A stretch of DNA of 64,000 bases from the NCBI GenBank assembly GCA_022559845.1, contig CM040121.1, positions 569,644,140 through 569,708,139 of the forward strand, read 5' to 3'. Shown here piece by piece: positions 11,421-23,548 of the stretch. The notes beneath the pieces are model-generated. The model made no database searches and was not told where the DNA came from. It was given only the letters and a program-made list of their open reading frames with translations. Position 1 is the first letter of the stretch, and every line of letters starts with the position of its first letter. Made by a program: the position numbers and the translations under genes. Origin of the DNA: Amorphophallus konjac. Its lineage: Eukaryota; Streptophyta; Magnoliopsida; Alismatales; Araceae.

Positions 11421-12681
11421 TTCACATGGGGCCGGCACGGCATATGAGCCCTTAAATGTCATGGGATCGGCCCCATGTGATCATCTTCCATGACATTCAA
11501 GGACTCAGATGCTGGTCCCATGACAAACCGACCCCATGTGAACATCCCTCACGTAGTCACATATATATGATGGTAGAGCAGTACGCTTACGTAAGGCAGG
11601 AGACATACCCATATGTCGTCCACCCTCGCTCTCTTGACCTTGTTGCCTAGGAGCATGGCTTTGTTGGTGTCCCCCCCTTCGATCTTGCCCTCCTGCTCAT
11701 CTGGCTTGTCATCCTCCGGTGGTGGCAACAGACTCTGCACCCAAAATTTAAAGTACTCGATGTTTCAAAGCTTGCACTGTTGACTTCATTCATCTGGTAC
11801 TGCCACAGGCTTGAGATGTAGTACTTAATTAATCACTATAAATTGGTCGAGTCGCCGTAGTCTCATCATTATTAATTCACAAACCATGCATATACATGTG
11901 AGTGCACGTTCGTGGTTAATAAACATTCCAAAAACGAAAGTATATATTAAGAAGGTAAAAGAGAGGCATGATTGGGGCCGGGGGGAGGGGGTGGAGGGAG
12001 AAAAAATAGAAGTGCCAATTAACAATTCCACGGGGGTCTTCATGCGCATGTTCCTTACGTTCAAGGACAGTATCTGAAAAAAGTCCGAGGAGGACGGGCT
12101 CCATGAACGAGAAAGGTACTCCATCGCTTGAAGGGGACTCTTAGGAATATCTAGCGAATGTTCCTTCGCCTCCATGGACTCCTTCACGGTCGCCAACTTC
12201 TCCCTCTGCAACAAGTTGCCAAGGAGAAAGGAAGTAATTCATATTAGCTAGGGCAGGGCTCGATCGAGCTGCCTAATCCTACATTAATTTCTCTAAAAAC
12301 ATAAAGAGAAAGAAATCTTCTCTCTCTATATCATAATGAATAGCTACTTTAGATTGGAAACCATAAATGCGGCAACAAATTTAGTGTTCATTCAGATAAC
12401 TAGATCTTCTTTATATATGTGACCATATGCAGAACCGGTCGGGAAACTTCTTATTATTCCTGATATCTATAGGTGTACATGTGCAGCTTCTTATCGAGAA
12501 AACATCCTGCAGGGCGTTCTACTTCAGGTAGAGATATAAAATCCTGAAGATTAACCGTGCAGCTAGCTAATTGATCAATCAGCTCACTGGAAATTAACTT
12601 TCTCACCGTCGGGTAAGTTAATGAAGGACGAGCTGCAAATGAGAGCCTTCCTGGCTTCAGACCTCGATTGGATTTCTCCAT
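8694..12681 (-). CDS. VAN3-binding / FORKED-like protein (DUF828 + PH domain), 7 exons
   Basis: My splice model is 12681-12607, 12205-12059, 11734-11609, 10348-9952, 9673-9557, 9418-9314 and 8887-8694. All introns are GT-AG, all phases agree, and the total is 1161 bp (386 aa plus stop). Residues 45-61 carry the family N-terminal block (PLQAMEYLSRSWS). Residues about 140-260 carry the DUF828 helices, with RAAQVHAALSVAQLAAAVAG, VASAAALVA, EAAESAGA and TATAATSLRGAATLK. Residues about 288-372 form the C-terminal plant PH domain (KIHIRMVCVY, RLEKKYLQGALTTYKEYRI, GGTIEVLFDDERQRKIWKS). The block ATSLRGAATLK appears only after joining exons 4 and 5, which supports the model. Relatives act at the trans-Golgi/plasma membrane with the ARF-GAP VAN3 and affect PIN auxin-carrier placement and leaf vein patterning; that role here is inferred. 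The start is the first ATG (MEKSNRG); exon 1 is the least certain part. The gene looks intact. Confidence 0.85.
11353..11418. repeat. Compound (TA)n(GA)n microsatellite
   Basis: About nine TA units run directly into more than twenty GA units. It lies in an intron of the VAN3-binding-like gene between the exons at 11609-11734 and 9952-10348, so it should be removed from the mRNA. Confidence 0.9.
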
Positions 12682-13657
12682 GATCATCCAAATTATTGTA
12701 CTGACAACGAATCCTGAAACCCGCATGCATGAAAATGGGATCATATACTACATAATTAGTAACAGCATCGAATTCATTACTCTCAGGAAGATTTGCATCT
12801 GTGACGGTGATGAATCCATTTCCGTGACCTTCAGCAGCGGTATTGTATATACGATGGTTTTTTAATCTTCCAACCTGCAAGGCAGCTATCCCGTACGTAG
12901 AATATTGCTGACGGGTTTAGTCACAGCATCTGTACGTGTTCGGATTATTGTTGTGTGCAAGTAAATGCAATGGTGAAAAACCAAGCCAATTATAACAAGA
13001 ATTACTGACAGAAATTTAACAAGTCCATATCGAACAGTAGTGATATCTGAATTTAAACCACAGTAAGAACTCGATCGGATGCTAGTAGCAGATAACAGAC
13101 CCAACAAAAGGGTAGGGGAAGAGAATGGCTCATGCTATGCTAGACGGGAAGATCTTCAGCATGTTGCAATATATACTGGCTTGCAGGAAGAAGAATCGGA
13201 AGTGGGGGACCGGCCAACAAAACGAAATGAGAAAGAAATGAAGGAAACCAAGGGAACTTACTCGAATTGGAATCCTTTACTTCTCGCTGCAGAGCCTTTG
13301 CCTCAAGGCGCCCTTTAAGATGGGTCTTCCAACATTCTAAAAGTAGAATGCACATAAGCACAAAGTTAGCAGCATGAAAGAGGGGATAACTTAATTATTA
13401 TATCTTGACATGTGGAACAGGAAATTCTATATTCCTCATGTCCTGTATATACCTTTGCGCATAGACAAATCCTCCGTCCCAAACCAGGTTTGTAAAAGGT
13501 TTAAATAAGCAGCCTGCCTTTTCAGTCTCCATGAGCTAGTCTTATTAAACTCCCAATTGTTTAACAATATTGATTTTTACTCCATGCATCCTCCTCTACT
13601 CCTCTTGAACAAAATATTAAGCCTCCCTAGAAATGCATTTGCCTTTATAGACCTCTT

Positions 13658-13930
13658 AGGTATATATATATATATATATATATACAATACTGTCAAATCT
13701 TTTCAGATCTGCTCCTCATCCTCTATCTATAATTAAGCCAATTACTACTTGAGTTCGCTTAACCACTTTTAGTCAGCTCTTAACGTAGAGTTGAAAATTT
13801 CTGAAATGCTTAGGGAAAAGAAAGGGAGGGAGAGAAGGGAGCAGAGGGAAAGAGAAGAAACGGTGTTTTCATCCAAACATATATGAATAAATTTGGAGAC
13901 TGTAATATATATATATATATATATATATAT
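13658..13930. repeat. Two (TA)n microsatellites
   Basis: Pure TA runs lie at 13658-13684 and 13906-13930, separated by unique sequence. They are typical slippage-prone plant dinucleotides with no sign of other function. Confidence 0.85.
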
Positions 13931-14512
13931 TAATTTGTTGGCCGCCACAAAGGTACTGTACGTATTAATTTGAGACAATACATGCACTTTTAAGAAGAGT
14001 TACTTCTTTCTTCTTTTGTTATAAGATCTCGATTTGCATGCAAAGAACCATTTAATTATGAAATGAGCTGAGAGTCTGAAGCCAGCGTCCCGATGATGCA
14101 AGAGTAGTGCCAGAAAACCCACCTCAGCTTGTATGCAGTTCATTCACGGTCTTCAACTCCGAGGTCAGCATGTCACAGATGATTTAATTATTCACATAAT
14201 TGCAGGCATATAACTAAACAGTACTCTTGATTTGTATGCCTCTCGTTGAGGAGACTCGTGCGATCTACGGCCCTTCACATGAAAAAACCCAGGCAACTGG
14301 ATGGGCGCTATCTGGGAGAGAGACATGTGCCCTCAGCTTAATTAGAGACCAACGCATGATCTCAAGTAGTATTTAAAGTGAGCAGGCATGCATATGGATG
14401 GGAGTCTGAACTCAGTTATTGATGCTGGACCACGTGTTGTGATCGGGCGCTGACACGAGGCTCAACGCACAGTCAGCTCTATTTATGAAGCTCGGAGTTA
14501 ATTCTGACGATT

Positions 14513-14541
14513 CCCTCCCTCCCTCCCTCCCTCCCTCCCCC
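14513..14541. repeat. (CCCT)n microsatellite
   Basis: About seven perfect CCCT units. On the minus strand this is a (AGGG)n purine run. Confidence 0.9.
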
Positions 14542-15525
14542 TCGATCGGAGAAGTTAGCTGAAATATTGTGAGAGCGAGGACCACCGTGCAGAGAACCAG
14601 CACTGAGATCGATCGGCCTTATAAGCCAAGGAAGCAGAAGCTCCATCCAGTACGTACTGTTGTAGGTGCATATTGTTGCTAACTTCAATAGCATCTTAGC
14701 CCACATGGGAGTAGCTGGTCCAAATGCTCGTCTCAAGAAGAGTAGGCGCCGTAGCATCCGGGGGAGGTCGACGCACGTAGATCCAGCCACACCGTGGTGC
14801 ATTTAACCTGTGGAATACATCCAAGAAGATATATGCCACGTGTCATGTGTCTCGTGACTTGCAATAGGATCATATATAGAGCCTCTTTAATTACAATCAA
14901 AAGTGATTAAGCAGATCGATGGCTTATTATTAATTAGCAGCTGGTACGTACGTACCATAGATTTCGATCGGGGTGGGTCTGGTCTAGTTAATGCCTGCCA
15001 CCAAACATCATGACAGAGAGGAACTTTTTACAGGAACGAGTACCTCTCTGTGCTGCATGCATGACCTGACATACATAGTTCGGTGAGGAGGATGGAACTT
15101 TCCGGCATCAAGCACAATCACCCTCATTTTACGAATGGGTGTCGTCTTATGAGGTGGGGAGCATCGGACCAAGACCGTGAATGAACTGCATGCATGCTTC
15201 TCCTTTGATCGACTAGATGCATGCATGTTATGAATCCGATGCGAATTGGGGGATGTAGTGTCCAGTTATTAGGAGGATCGGGTGCTTAATTTTTGGCCTC
15301 CAGTTTGAGGCCTCAATCAGTAAAAATAATAAGCCAAACAGCATGTATTTATTATTCACGGAGGCAATTTATTCGGAAAAGAAAAGAACCAGCTGCATGC
15401 ACGTGCATGCATGCAAGTATGTCATGCAAGGTTGTGTTTGCAATGTATATATCCTTGTGCACGGAGCTGATCATATATATACAAGGATTTGAACCATGGT
15501 TTTAAACAAACTTAATCATTCGAAC

Positions 15526-15530
15526 CACCT
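15526..15530. other. Target-site duplication CACCT, left copy (Tat element)
   Basis: CACCT directly precedes the LTR start TGTAGAGACA at 15531 and recurs at 50446-50450 directly after the right LTR end. This five-base repeat, as made by Ty3/gypsy integrases, fixes both outer borders of the nested block. Confidence 0.88.
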
Positions 15531-16327
15531 TGTAGAGACATAAATCTGGTTTTTTACGCCACGTACCATGCACCTTCTCTATTTATTAGTTTGGGGAAGA
15601 TCGTCCGACACCCGTGGAAGCCTTCAAACACCAGAAGAGAACGGGACGTCAGAAGGAGTCCTGGACGTTAACCCAGGGGACAACTCTCCGATGCTTAAGT
15701 CAGCGACGGTTTTAAGAAAGGCGTAGAGAAGAGCTGGGAGGAGGAGTGGACAGAGGTTGTAGTAGGAGATTTGAGAGGCGTGTAGACCCTCCATACGAGT
15801 ACTCGCCGCTCCCAGTGGACACTCGGGGAATGCTCGCTAGGTGGTAAGATCGTACAGGAGGGGATCTCTCTCAGCGTGTAGATGGGCGCGACCTCTTTCT
15901 CTTACTGTGGCAAGGCTGGGAGCTCTATTCTCTGTGAGTAGCTTTTGGCAGAGGATTCCACCGTGTCCTCTCTCTTCTCCGTCGATGTCTCATTTATAGG
16001 GGGTTGTCCTAGAGCGAGAGGCATATCCCTTAACAGGGAAGGGCGCAAGTAGTGGAGTAATGCCTCCCGCGATTGTGGCGGGAGTTTCTCGTTGGAGGGT
16101 GATTACCCCGGTGTCGGCTGATCCTTGGGCGAGTCTTACAGGCGCTCGTGGGGCGTGCTCGCCCGTTATGGGGTCGAGGCCGACGTCGTGGGGGGTAACG
16201 GTCGGTCGTCGGACGGTTGTCCGGCGGTCATTGCGCCTGGGCCATATCCCTTTCTGCGCTTGTCAATTCCGATGCTGAGACGTAGTGGGTCACACTTTAA
16301 TGGGCTGTGGCTGCTGGGCACCCCTTG
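15531..16327 (-). repeat. 3' LTR of the Tat element, first part
   Basis: Matches 49576-50366 of the right LTR almost throughout. It is cut at 16327 by the Tekay-type element and resumes at 25935. A TATA-like box (TATAAATG on the minus strand) lies at 15991-15998. Confidence 0.92.
16323..16327. other. Target-site duplication CCTTG, left copy (Tekay element 1)
   Basis: CCTTG precedes the LTR start TGTGACGACC at 16328 and recurs at 25930-25934 after the right LTR end. The uninterrupted right LTR of the Tat host has a single CCTTG at this point (50363-50367), which confirms the insertion. Confidence 0.93.
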
Positions 16328-18710
16328 TGTGACGACCCAGAGCGCCGGATATCGATATACCGATAACATCGATACACCGATACCAGGAACTGGAGAAGCC
16401 ACCCAAGAGGCTGATGAGGCCCCTGAAGGGTTAGTGAAGTTTGTCGAGGGGATGCATAACGAATTGCAATCACAAGCGCGCATATTAGAATTAATTTAAC
16501 AGAAGTGCGGAAGCAAAATAAAATAGACAAGTGCTAAATATATATACTAGTCCAGAGGCACAAGAGTGCAGTCCAAAAGTACAACTACACGGGGCATACC
16601 CCGGCAAAAGTACACAAGAGAGCCCAACAAGGCAACTCGTCTACCGCTGGCAGCTAGGCACGGTCTCCGGGCACACGGGAAACACCGGGAGACGACGGGC
16701 GCGGCTCACCTGAAAGAAGAAGGGTGAGTCACAGCCAGACTCAGTAGGGGTCACGCGGATCCCTACCTCACACTAAACAAGCATACATGCAAAAATAAAG
16801 GTAATTAGAGCATGCATTTAAATAAAATAACAGGCATTGGCATGAATAAACTACTCGCAGTAAAGCTGTAAACTCTAACTAAACAGGTATAACAGCTAAT
16901 ACATGCCAATAATCGATAAATCTAATCAACAGAAACTAAATCTACCAGTAGAATATGCCTTAACTAATCCACGCAGCAGGGAGTAGGACAACCACCGGGA
17001 ACAGAAACCAGATGTATCCACTGACGGCTTACACTGCGTCTCAAGCACTCGCAGTCGGTAACACGACAAGCTGAGCGCGTAAACAGTACCAAACCAAGTG
17101 ACCAGTCGGAGTAACACCCGTCGGTGTCAGTCCACAGCCTCCGACCACGTGTGCACACACTGACTCGCGCCTGAGCCAGGCCCTCTAGCTAGTTTTCTCC
17201 CTCGGTAGGACGCTACCGTTGGCGAGGAGCCCACGGCACTAGCTTAAAAATCATGTGATGGGAAACACCCCTCCGCTATCCCCAAGCGGGTCGGCACTCA
17301 ACAGACCTTAGGGCAACAACAGTGGCTCCATTGCAAGGAAAGAAAAGCTACTCTATTGGGATTCACAAATATGCCATTACATAATAAAATAACTTAAACA
17401 TGGCACATAAATATTACAGAATGCATAAAGAATAAGCCGGCGCCTTTTTGAATCTGACAGGCAAGTGGCGGTCTGCTGCCACCGCGTCACAGGTGTGTGA
17501 CGGTTGTGGACTGGCGCGTTACATCAATTGTAACGCGTCCGTCCCCGGCCGTTACAACCACCAAAGCTCCAACCTCAAACCGCGAGAATGGGGTGTGACG
17601 GCCCACAGCCACGCCGTCACAGGACCTAACGGTCGGGGCGCAGCGCGTTACATCAACCGTAACGCGTTGGGCCCTGGCCGTTACATCCACCCGAGGCCAA
17701 AACCAACACACAGTATTCCAAAACCGTTTGCAGGCGATGTGACGCGCTCGCCCAAGCGCGTCAGGGCATCCTGACGGCCGGCCGACTGGCCGTCAGGTTA
17801 ACCGCCTGAGCCGGTCAACGCAATTCAACGGACGAGTAACGGTCGGGAGCCCCACCGTTACTCGCACTGTGACGCCCCTTCAAAGGGCCGTTACTGTGAT
17901 GTAACGCGTCCTCTATGGACCGTTACTAGTGTGACGGTTCCTGGAAGGACCGTCACACCATCTGGGTTACGGACGGGTTATGTTTGAAAATCGGTTCCCT
18001 CCCGGACGACCGAAATCGTCGGGTAACGACGAAGCAAACCTGTTCCTGTCAAACCACACGTCCTAAACAACAATATAACAACTAAAACACCCGCATGCAA
18101 CACCCACAATGGCTTATACATGAAGAACAAGCTTAAAACCCCAAAAATGAAAAATACACCATATGCATGCCACAAGGGTTTAAACAAGAAACCATGCTAT
18201 AAGAAGTGATCCTAGCGAGTTCAGGATTCCATCCCCCTACCTCGTTCAAGCCGAAACGGCCGGAAAAGCCGCATGCAAGGAGGAGGGTTCACCGGGCCTC
18301 CACACTCCGTCCCGCTCCCACGATCTCCGAACCACGCCAAGATGGGTACCCACGCGTTCCTCTCGACGCGAGGAATCCACCGGCACCTTCCACGCCTCAA
18401 TCCGACGTCGTCTCACCCGAATTCCAAGAAGAGGGGAGAGGGGCGATCGGACTTGAGAGAGAAAGAGAGGGTGAGAGTGAGATCGACGAGGGAGAGAGAG
18501 GGGGTGAGGGTTAGGGAAAAAAAATAAAATTATTATATATAATATAATTATTATATATAAAAATCTTATTATTCCCATAATCTCAATTAATTCCTAATAA
18601 ATCTGGAAAAATACCAGAAAAATTCCTAAAAATCTAGGAAAATAGCCGAAAATTCCAAAATAAATACTAGATCCAAACCACTAAGGATCCACTAAGGCAC
18701 GGGCCTCACA
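16328..18710 (-). repeat. 3' LTR of Tekay element 1
   Basis: Begins TGTGACGACC and ends GGGCCTCACA on the plus strand. From its transcription start side (right end) it holds a TATA-rich stretch (18530-18557), a GA/CT-rich tract (18455-18510) and then, at 17480-17965, an array of short dyads described in the findings. No coding capacity. Confidence 0.92.
17480..17965. repeat. Dyad (hairpin) array in the left LTR of element 1
   Basis: Nine or so inverted pairs follow one another: CGCGTTACA/TGTAACGCG, GTGACGG/CCGTCAC, CGCGTTAC/GTAACGCG, GTGACGCGCT/AGCGCGTCA, CTGACGGCC/GGCCGTCAG, GAGTAACGG/CCGTTACTC, GTGACG/CGTTAC, GTAACG/CGTTAC and GTGTGACGG/CCGTCACAC. Loops are 5-15 bases. The array recurs in the other three Tekay LTRs of this window. 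Confidence 0.8.
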
Positions 18711-18726
18711 GTCCCTCCCTCCTAAT
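18711..18726 (-). other. Polypurine tract of Tekay element 1
   Basis: On the minus strand the sequence directly before the 3' LTR reads ATTAGGAGGGAGGGAC, the usual plus-strand priming site. The same motif precedes the 3' LTR of element 2. Confidence 0.85.
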
Positions 18727-18789
18727 AAAAATTTCGCCCTCGAAATTTACAACAACGGATAAGGAGGAAACTGAGAAAAGAATTATACC

Positions 18790-19949
18790 TCACTGGAATA
18801 AGAAAGGAAAAAGCTGACGCATCTCATCTTCACGTTCCCAAGTAGACTCATTACCAGAGTGACGCTGCCAAGCAACTCTTACCAGAGGGATAACCTTATT
18901 TCTCAACCGCTGCTCACGACGGTCTTCAATTCTGATAGGAAACTCTGGCGTGGACAAATCAGCAGTCAATTCGGGCCAAACTGAATCATCGAGAACATGA
19001 GAAGCATCTGGCACATACTTCCTCAACTGAGAGACGTGGAACACATCATGAATAGCTTGCATAGCCGCTGGTAGTTGCAGACGATAAGCTACCTGACCCA
19101 CAGCTTCAACAATAGGAAACGGGCCAACATAACGCGGACTCAGCTTTCCACGTTTCCCAAATCTGGAAACACCTTTCATCGGAGATACCTTGACAAAAAC
19201 CATATCTCCCGGCTCAAATTGTAGTGGACGTCTGTGCTGATCTGCATAACTTTTCTGTCGACTCTGAGCCGTCAACAATCTCTGTCTGATCAGACGAACC
19301 ACATCAGAACACTGATGTACCATATCAGGTCCCGTCAAAAGTCTATCCCCAACATCAAACCAGTTCAGAGGAGTACGACAAGGACGACCATACAGTGCCT
19401 CATAAGGAGCCATACCAATACTGGAATGAAAACTATTATTATAAGCAAATTCAACAAGTGGCAAATGTTGACTCCACGAACCTTGCCAGTCAAGGCAACA
19501 CGATCTCAGCATGTCTTCCAGAGTCTGAATAGTCCTCTCTGACTGTCCATCTGACTGTGGGTGATACGCTGAACTGAATGCTAACTCAGTGCCCAAGGCT
19601 TTCTGAAAACTGCGCCAGAAGCCGGAGGTAAAATGTGATCACGATCTGACACAAGTGAAATTAGAATTCCATGCAGTGGCACGATCTTCTGCACATAAAG
19701 CTCGGCCAACCTCTGCACATTCCAAGCAACTTTAATTGGCAACAATCTGGCAGTTTTAGTCAATCTGTCGACAAGCAACCAGATACCATCAAAACCTTGA
19801 GAAGTCCGAGGCAAACCCACCACAAAATCTGTAGTAACATGGTCCCATTTCCACATAGGAATCTCTAACGGCTGAAGCAAACCACCTAGCTTTTGATGTT
19901 CCGCTTTAACCTGCTGACAAGTCAAGCACTTAGAAACAAACACAGCCAC
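18790..19949 (-). pseudogene. Integrase and chromodomain of Tekay element 1 (broken)
   Basis: Two overlapping minus-strand frames continue the polyprotein. 19949-19581 holds the integrase zinc-binding Cys pair (CLTC) and the first catalytic Asp (TDFVVGLP), then SDRD with the second. 19596-18790 holds YHPQSDGQSERTIQTLEDML with the catalytic Glu, the C-terminal GKLSPRYVGPF motif and a chromodomain ending IPLVRVAWQRHSGNESTWER. Between them the frame changes near 19590. Upstream, a stop interrupts NLKK-stop-FWWPG at about 19980, and the frame also breaks just after the RNase H part near 20090. The chromodomain of this lineage is thought to steer integration to marked heterochromatin. With these breaks the integrase is unlikely to be made whole. 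Confidence 0.88.
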
Positions 19950-20091
19950 GTCTGACTTTATACCTGGCCACCAGAACTACTTTTTCAAATTCTGATACAT
20001 CTTAGTGACACCTGGGTGAATAGTAAAACGGGAACCATGGGCTTCACTCAGAATCTCAAGTCTCAATGCATCATCAGTGGGAACATATAAT

Positions 20092-23000
20092 CTACCCTGG
20101 AAACTGACAACCAGCTTCTACATCATATCTCGAGACAATACGGGCCAAATCAGAATCAGCTTGCTGGGCTTCTTTAATCTGCTGATATAAAGCTGAACCC
20201 AAAACCAAGCTAGCACAAACTGCCATCCTCGGATCGGCAGGAATCTCTACACTGAATACCTCGCTCGGAAGTTGTTCCCACAATTTCCATTCATGAAGCA
20301 ACAAATAACTGACTTGTACTTTCCTGCTCAGAGCATCAGCCACAACATTCATTTTACCCGGCTGATAGGAGAGTGTAAAGTCATAATCTTTCATGTATTC
20401 CATCCATCGCCTCTGCCTGAGATTCAGATCTTTTTGGGAGAATATATACTGTAAACTCTGATGATCAGTAAAAATCTGAAACTTTTCACCATACAGATAA
20501 TGTCTCCAGATCTTCAAGGCAAAAATAACTGCAGCTAGCTCCAGATCATGCGTAGGGTAATTTTCTTCATGCTGTTTCAATTGCCGTGATGCATATGCAA
20601 TAACCTGACCACGTTGCATCAGCACTGCACCCAAACCCACTCGAGAAGCATCTGTGCAAACCATAAATCCACCCGAGCCGGAAGGCAAAATCAACACTGG
20701 AGAAGAAGTCAAGAGCCTTTTCAATTCAACAAAGCTATCCTCACACTGATCCGACCAGACAAAAGGCACATCTTTACGAGTCAGTCTAGTCATAGGTGCT
20801 GCAATCTTTGCAAAATCCTGGATGAATCTGCGATAATACCCAGCCAAACCTAAAAAACTTCTTATCTCTGTTACAGTTCTCGGTCTCTGCCAATTCAAAA
20901 CAGCTTCAATCTTTGCAGGGTCCACTGCCACTCCGTTACCAGAAATCACGTGGCCAAGAAAATGAATCTCCCGAAGCCAGAATTCACATTTACTGAACTT
21001 CGCATAAAGCTTGTGATCTCTTAGAGTCTGCAGAACGATCCTCAAATGCTGCACATGATCTTCATCAGAAGCAGAATAAATCAGAATGTCATCAACAAAG
21101 ATCACCACGAACTGATCCAGATATGGACGGAAAATACGCTGCATTAAGTCCATAAAAGCTGCTGGGGCATTCGTCAATCCAAACGGCATTACCAGAAATT
21201 CATAATGACCATAACGAGTACTGAAAGCTGTCTTCTCCACATCAGATTCCCGAATTCGCAACTGAAAGTAGCCAGACCGGAGATCAATCCGTGAAAAGAC
21301 AGTAGCAGACTGTAACTGGTCAAACAAATCATCAATCCTGGGAAGCGGATATTTATTCTTGATAGTCACCTGATTCAGTTGTCTATAATCAATACAAAGT
21401 CTCAGGCTTCCATCTTTCTTTTTCACAAATAGCACTGGAGCACTCCACGGAGAAAAACTGGGGCGAATATAACCTTTTTCCAGCAATTCAAGCAACTGTG
21501 CTCGCAGTTCTTTAAGTTCAGCTGGAGCCATTCGGTACGGTGCCTTTGCTAACGGGCCAGTACCAGGAATCAGTTCAATCACCATTTCAATCTCTCGCTC
21601 TGGAGGCAAGCCTGGCAACTCGTCAGGAAACACATCAGGGAACTCACAAACAACAGGAATATCACCGACGTCCTGTCGTGGTTTCTCAACAGCAACCACA
21701 GAAGCTAAGAATCCCTGGCAACCTGCACTAAGCAACCTATAGGCTCGAATAGCAGAAATAATCATGCGAGAAGAACGGGATCGAATACCTTGGAAATAAA
21801 AAGCTGATTTTCCCTGTGGCTGAAAATAGACTTTCTTCGATCTGCAGTCAACCACAGCTCCATAATGCTCCAACCAATCCATTCCCAGAATAATATCATA
21901 ATCTGCCAGCTGCAACGCATACAATCTCGCCGGCAACTGATGATTATTAATCATAACAGGAGACTCTTCCAAACACAGAGGTGTAATCATGAAATCTCCA
22001 GAAGGCAACTCAACAAATAGCTCACAAGTCATTTCTGATGTCGGCTCCTCAATACATGCCATGAAATCCTCAGAAATAAAAGAGTGAGAAGCACCAGAAT
22101 CAAATAAGACACGTGCAGAATGACCATAAAGCATAATCGTACCTTCCACCAGATGGGATGCAACTGCTTCAGCTCGAGTCATGTGCGAAACCTTGCCTTT
22201 CTGCTTCTTAGAGGCAGCAGAAGACTGCTGGTAAGACGCCGAAGCTTGAGAATAAAACTGTTGCTGAGGTTGAGGTACAGAAGGAGGTCTGAATTGCGAC
22301 TGCTGAGGCTGAGAAAACAAAGGAGCCTGCACCGGCTTCGGCCTCAACGGGCAATCTCGAACAACGTGACCAGGCTGGTCACAACGAAAACAAACAACTG
22401 GAAGAGAACACGACTGACCCTTATGGTGACCACCGCATCTCCGACAAATCCACGGCTGACTGACACCAGAACTCTGACGACTCTGGGAAGAAGGCGCTGT
22501 CGGCTGCTGAACAGAACCCGTACCAGGAGATTCTTGTTGAAAGAACTTCTTCTTCTTCTTGAGTCTTTTAAACTTAGACTTGGAAGGGGAAGAAGCACTG
22601 CTAAACTCTGACGCGACTGAGGGGACTCTTGCCACTGGCGGTCGGTAAGTCTGCTGAAACTGCATCGCCGGCTGAACCAACCCCATTTGTGGATACCCTC
22701 CTGGTCTCGCCATCTCCAGTTCAAGTGCCACAGCTGCCTGGCACGCATCATCCAAATCAGCAACTCGACTCGCGATCAACGGCAATTTCAACTCTGGCCT
22801 CAACCCTCGCAAGAATTGCTGAGTCTTCAAAGCTTCATTAGCCAGCACATGGGGTGCATATTGACCCAATTCCATAAACTTGTTCCGATACTGAAGCACA
22901 GTCATGCTACCCTGAGTCAGCTCCATGAATTGATACATCTTAGCCATCTGCAAACAGGCAGGAGTATAGGCACGCTCGAAGGCTGCAACAAACTCTGCCC

Positions 23001-23397
23001 AAGTGATCTGCCGAAGAGGTCTAGAGTGAAACGCAATCTGCCACTCGGCTTTCCACCACGAAATGGCTGTACCTTGGAGTTGAAACGCAGCAAGCATAAC
23101 CTTCTCATCTTCCGCGCACTCCATAGACAGGAATACACGCTCAATCGCATCCAGCCACTGCCTCGCAACCTCTGGATCAGCTTGTCCATCGAAGGCAGGC
23201 GGATTGAATAGGAGAAATTCCTTCAAAGCCTTGCCTCGACTACCAGGCACTTCAATCTGAGGAGCAACGACTGGCGCTGGAGGAGGAACAACAAGAACTG
23301 TAGGAACTGCAGGAGGAGGTGCAGAACCACTTTCTTCCCTGGGCTCATCTCTAGGAGCTCGAGGAACTCGAGGAGGTCTTCCTCGACGAGGTGGCAT
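20092..23397 (-). CDS. Gag-protease-RT-RNase H polyprotein of Tekay element 1
   Basis: One open frame of about 1100 residues; I take the start at MPPRRGRPP (23397), after a 15-codon upstream extension. Order, with residue numbers counted from the first codon of the longer frame (23442): gag capsid near 95-200 ([12 protein letters not shown]), CCHC zinc knuckle near 357 ([14 protein letters not shown]), aspartic protease near 447 ([11 protein letters not shown]), reverse transcriptase from about 637 with the YVDD-like box FVDDIL near 780, and RNase H from about 930 ([11 protein letters not shown], ending ADALSRK). It would make the virus-like particle, mature it, and copy RNA to cDNA. The frame is intact through RNase H, then stops at 20092 before the integrase, so enzyme activity up to cDNA synthesis is conceivable. 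Expression is not shown by sequence. Confidence 0.93.
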   Translation of the reverse strand: MPPRRGRPPRVPRAPRDEPREESGSAPPPAVPTVLVVPPPAPVVAPQIEVPGSRGKALKEFLLFNPPAFDGQADPEVARQWLDAIERVFLSMECAEDEKVMLAAFQLQGTAISWWKAEWQIAFHSRPLRQITWAEFVAAFERAYTPACLQMAKMYQFMELTQGSMTVLQYRNKFMELGQYAPHVLANEALKTQQFLRGLRPELKLPLIASRVADLDDACQAAVALELEMARPGGYPQMGLVQPAMQFQQTYRPPVARVPSVASEFSSASSPSKSKFKRLKKKKKFFQQESPGTGSVQQPTAPSSQSRQSSGVSQPWICRRCGGHHKGQSCSLPVVCFRCDQPGHVVRDCPLRPKPVQAPLFSQPQQSQFRPPSVPQPQQQFYSQASASYQQSSAASKKQKGKVSHMTRAEAVASHLVEGTIMLYGHSARVLFDSGASHSFISEDFMACIEEPTSEMTCELFVELPSGDFMITPLCLEESPVMINNHQLPARLYALQLADYDIILGMDWLEHYGAVVDCRSKKVYFQPQGKSAFYFQGIRSRSSRMIISAIRAYRLLSAGCQGFLASVVAVEKPRQDVGDIPVVCEFPDVFPDELPGLPPEREIEMVIELIPGTGPLAKAPYRMAPAELKELRAQLLELLEKGYIRPSFSPWSAPVLFVKKKDGSLRLCIDYRQLNQVTIKNKYPLPRIDDLFDQLQSATVFSRIDLRSGYFQLRIRESDVEKTAFSTRYGHYEFLVMPFGLTNAPAAFMDLMQRIFRPYLDQFVVIFVDDILIYSASDEDHVQHLRIVLQTLRDHKLYAKFSKCEFWLREIHFLGHVISGNGVAVDPAKIEAVLNWQRPRTVTEIRSFLGLAGYYRRFIQDFAKIAAPMTRLTRKDVPFVWSDQCEDSFVELKRLLTSSPVLILPSGSGGFMVCTDASRVGLGAVLMQRGQVIAYASRQLKQHEENYPTHDLELAAVIFALKIWRHYLYGEKFQIFTDHQSLQYIFSQKDLNLRQRRWMEYMKDYDFTLSYQPGKMNVVADALSRKVQVSYLLLHEWKLWEQLPSEVFSVEIPADPRMAVCASLVLGSALYQQIKEAQQADSDLARIVSRYDVEAGCQFPG

Positions 23398-23530
23398 CTT
23401 GCACTGCCAAAAACATAAAACAATAACAAATCCGTCAATCACACGGAAAACATCCTATGCCAGCAATAGACGACACAAAGGGACTAGCTCTGGACAAGCG
23501 CAAATTCCAATTCCTTATACAAATCCTCAA

Positions 23531-23547
23531 CTCTGCTCTGATACCAT
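23531..23547 (-). other. Primer binding site (tRNA-iMet) of Tekay element 1
   Basis: On the minus strand, one base after the 5' LTR end, the sequence reads TGGTATCAGAGCAGAG, complementary to the 3' end of plant initiator tRNA-Met. Confidence 0.93.
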
Positions 23548-23548
23548 C

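Larger units (their letters stand above)
12682..15525. other. Upstream region of the VAN3-binding-like gene, no clear gene
   Basis: No protein family was recognised. Minus-strand stretches bounded by good splice signals occur at about 13241-13337 (acceptor TTTTAG, donor GTAAGT) and 12760-12861 (acceptor TTGCAG, donor GTAATG). Joined in order they hit a stop, so they would fit non-coding 5' leader exons better than coding ones. A 107-codon minus-strand frame at 14479-14802 has no recognisable domain. The promoter of the neighbouring gene should lie here, but I could not fix a TATA box or start site. Confidence 0.4.

Noticed and set aside
16060..16713. Short open frames inside the LTRs (also at 23435-24029, 25426-25816, 28577-29132, 32617-33199)
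   Set aside because: They recur in each LTR copy, cross LTR borders and have no family features; they are chance frames.
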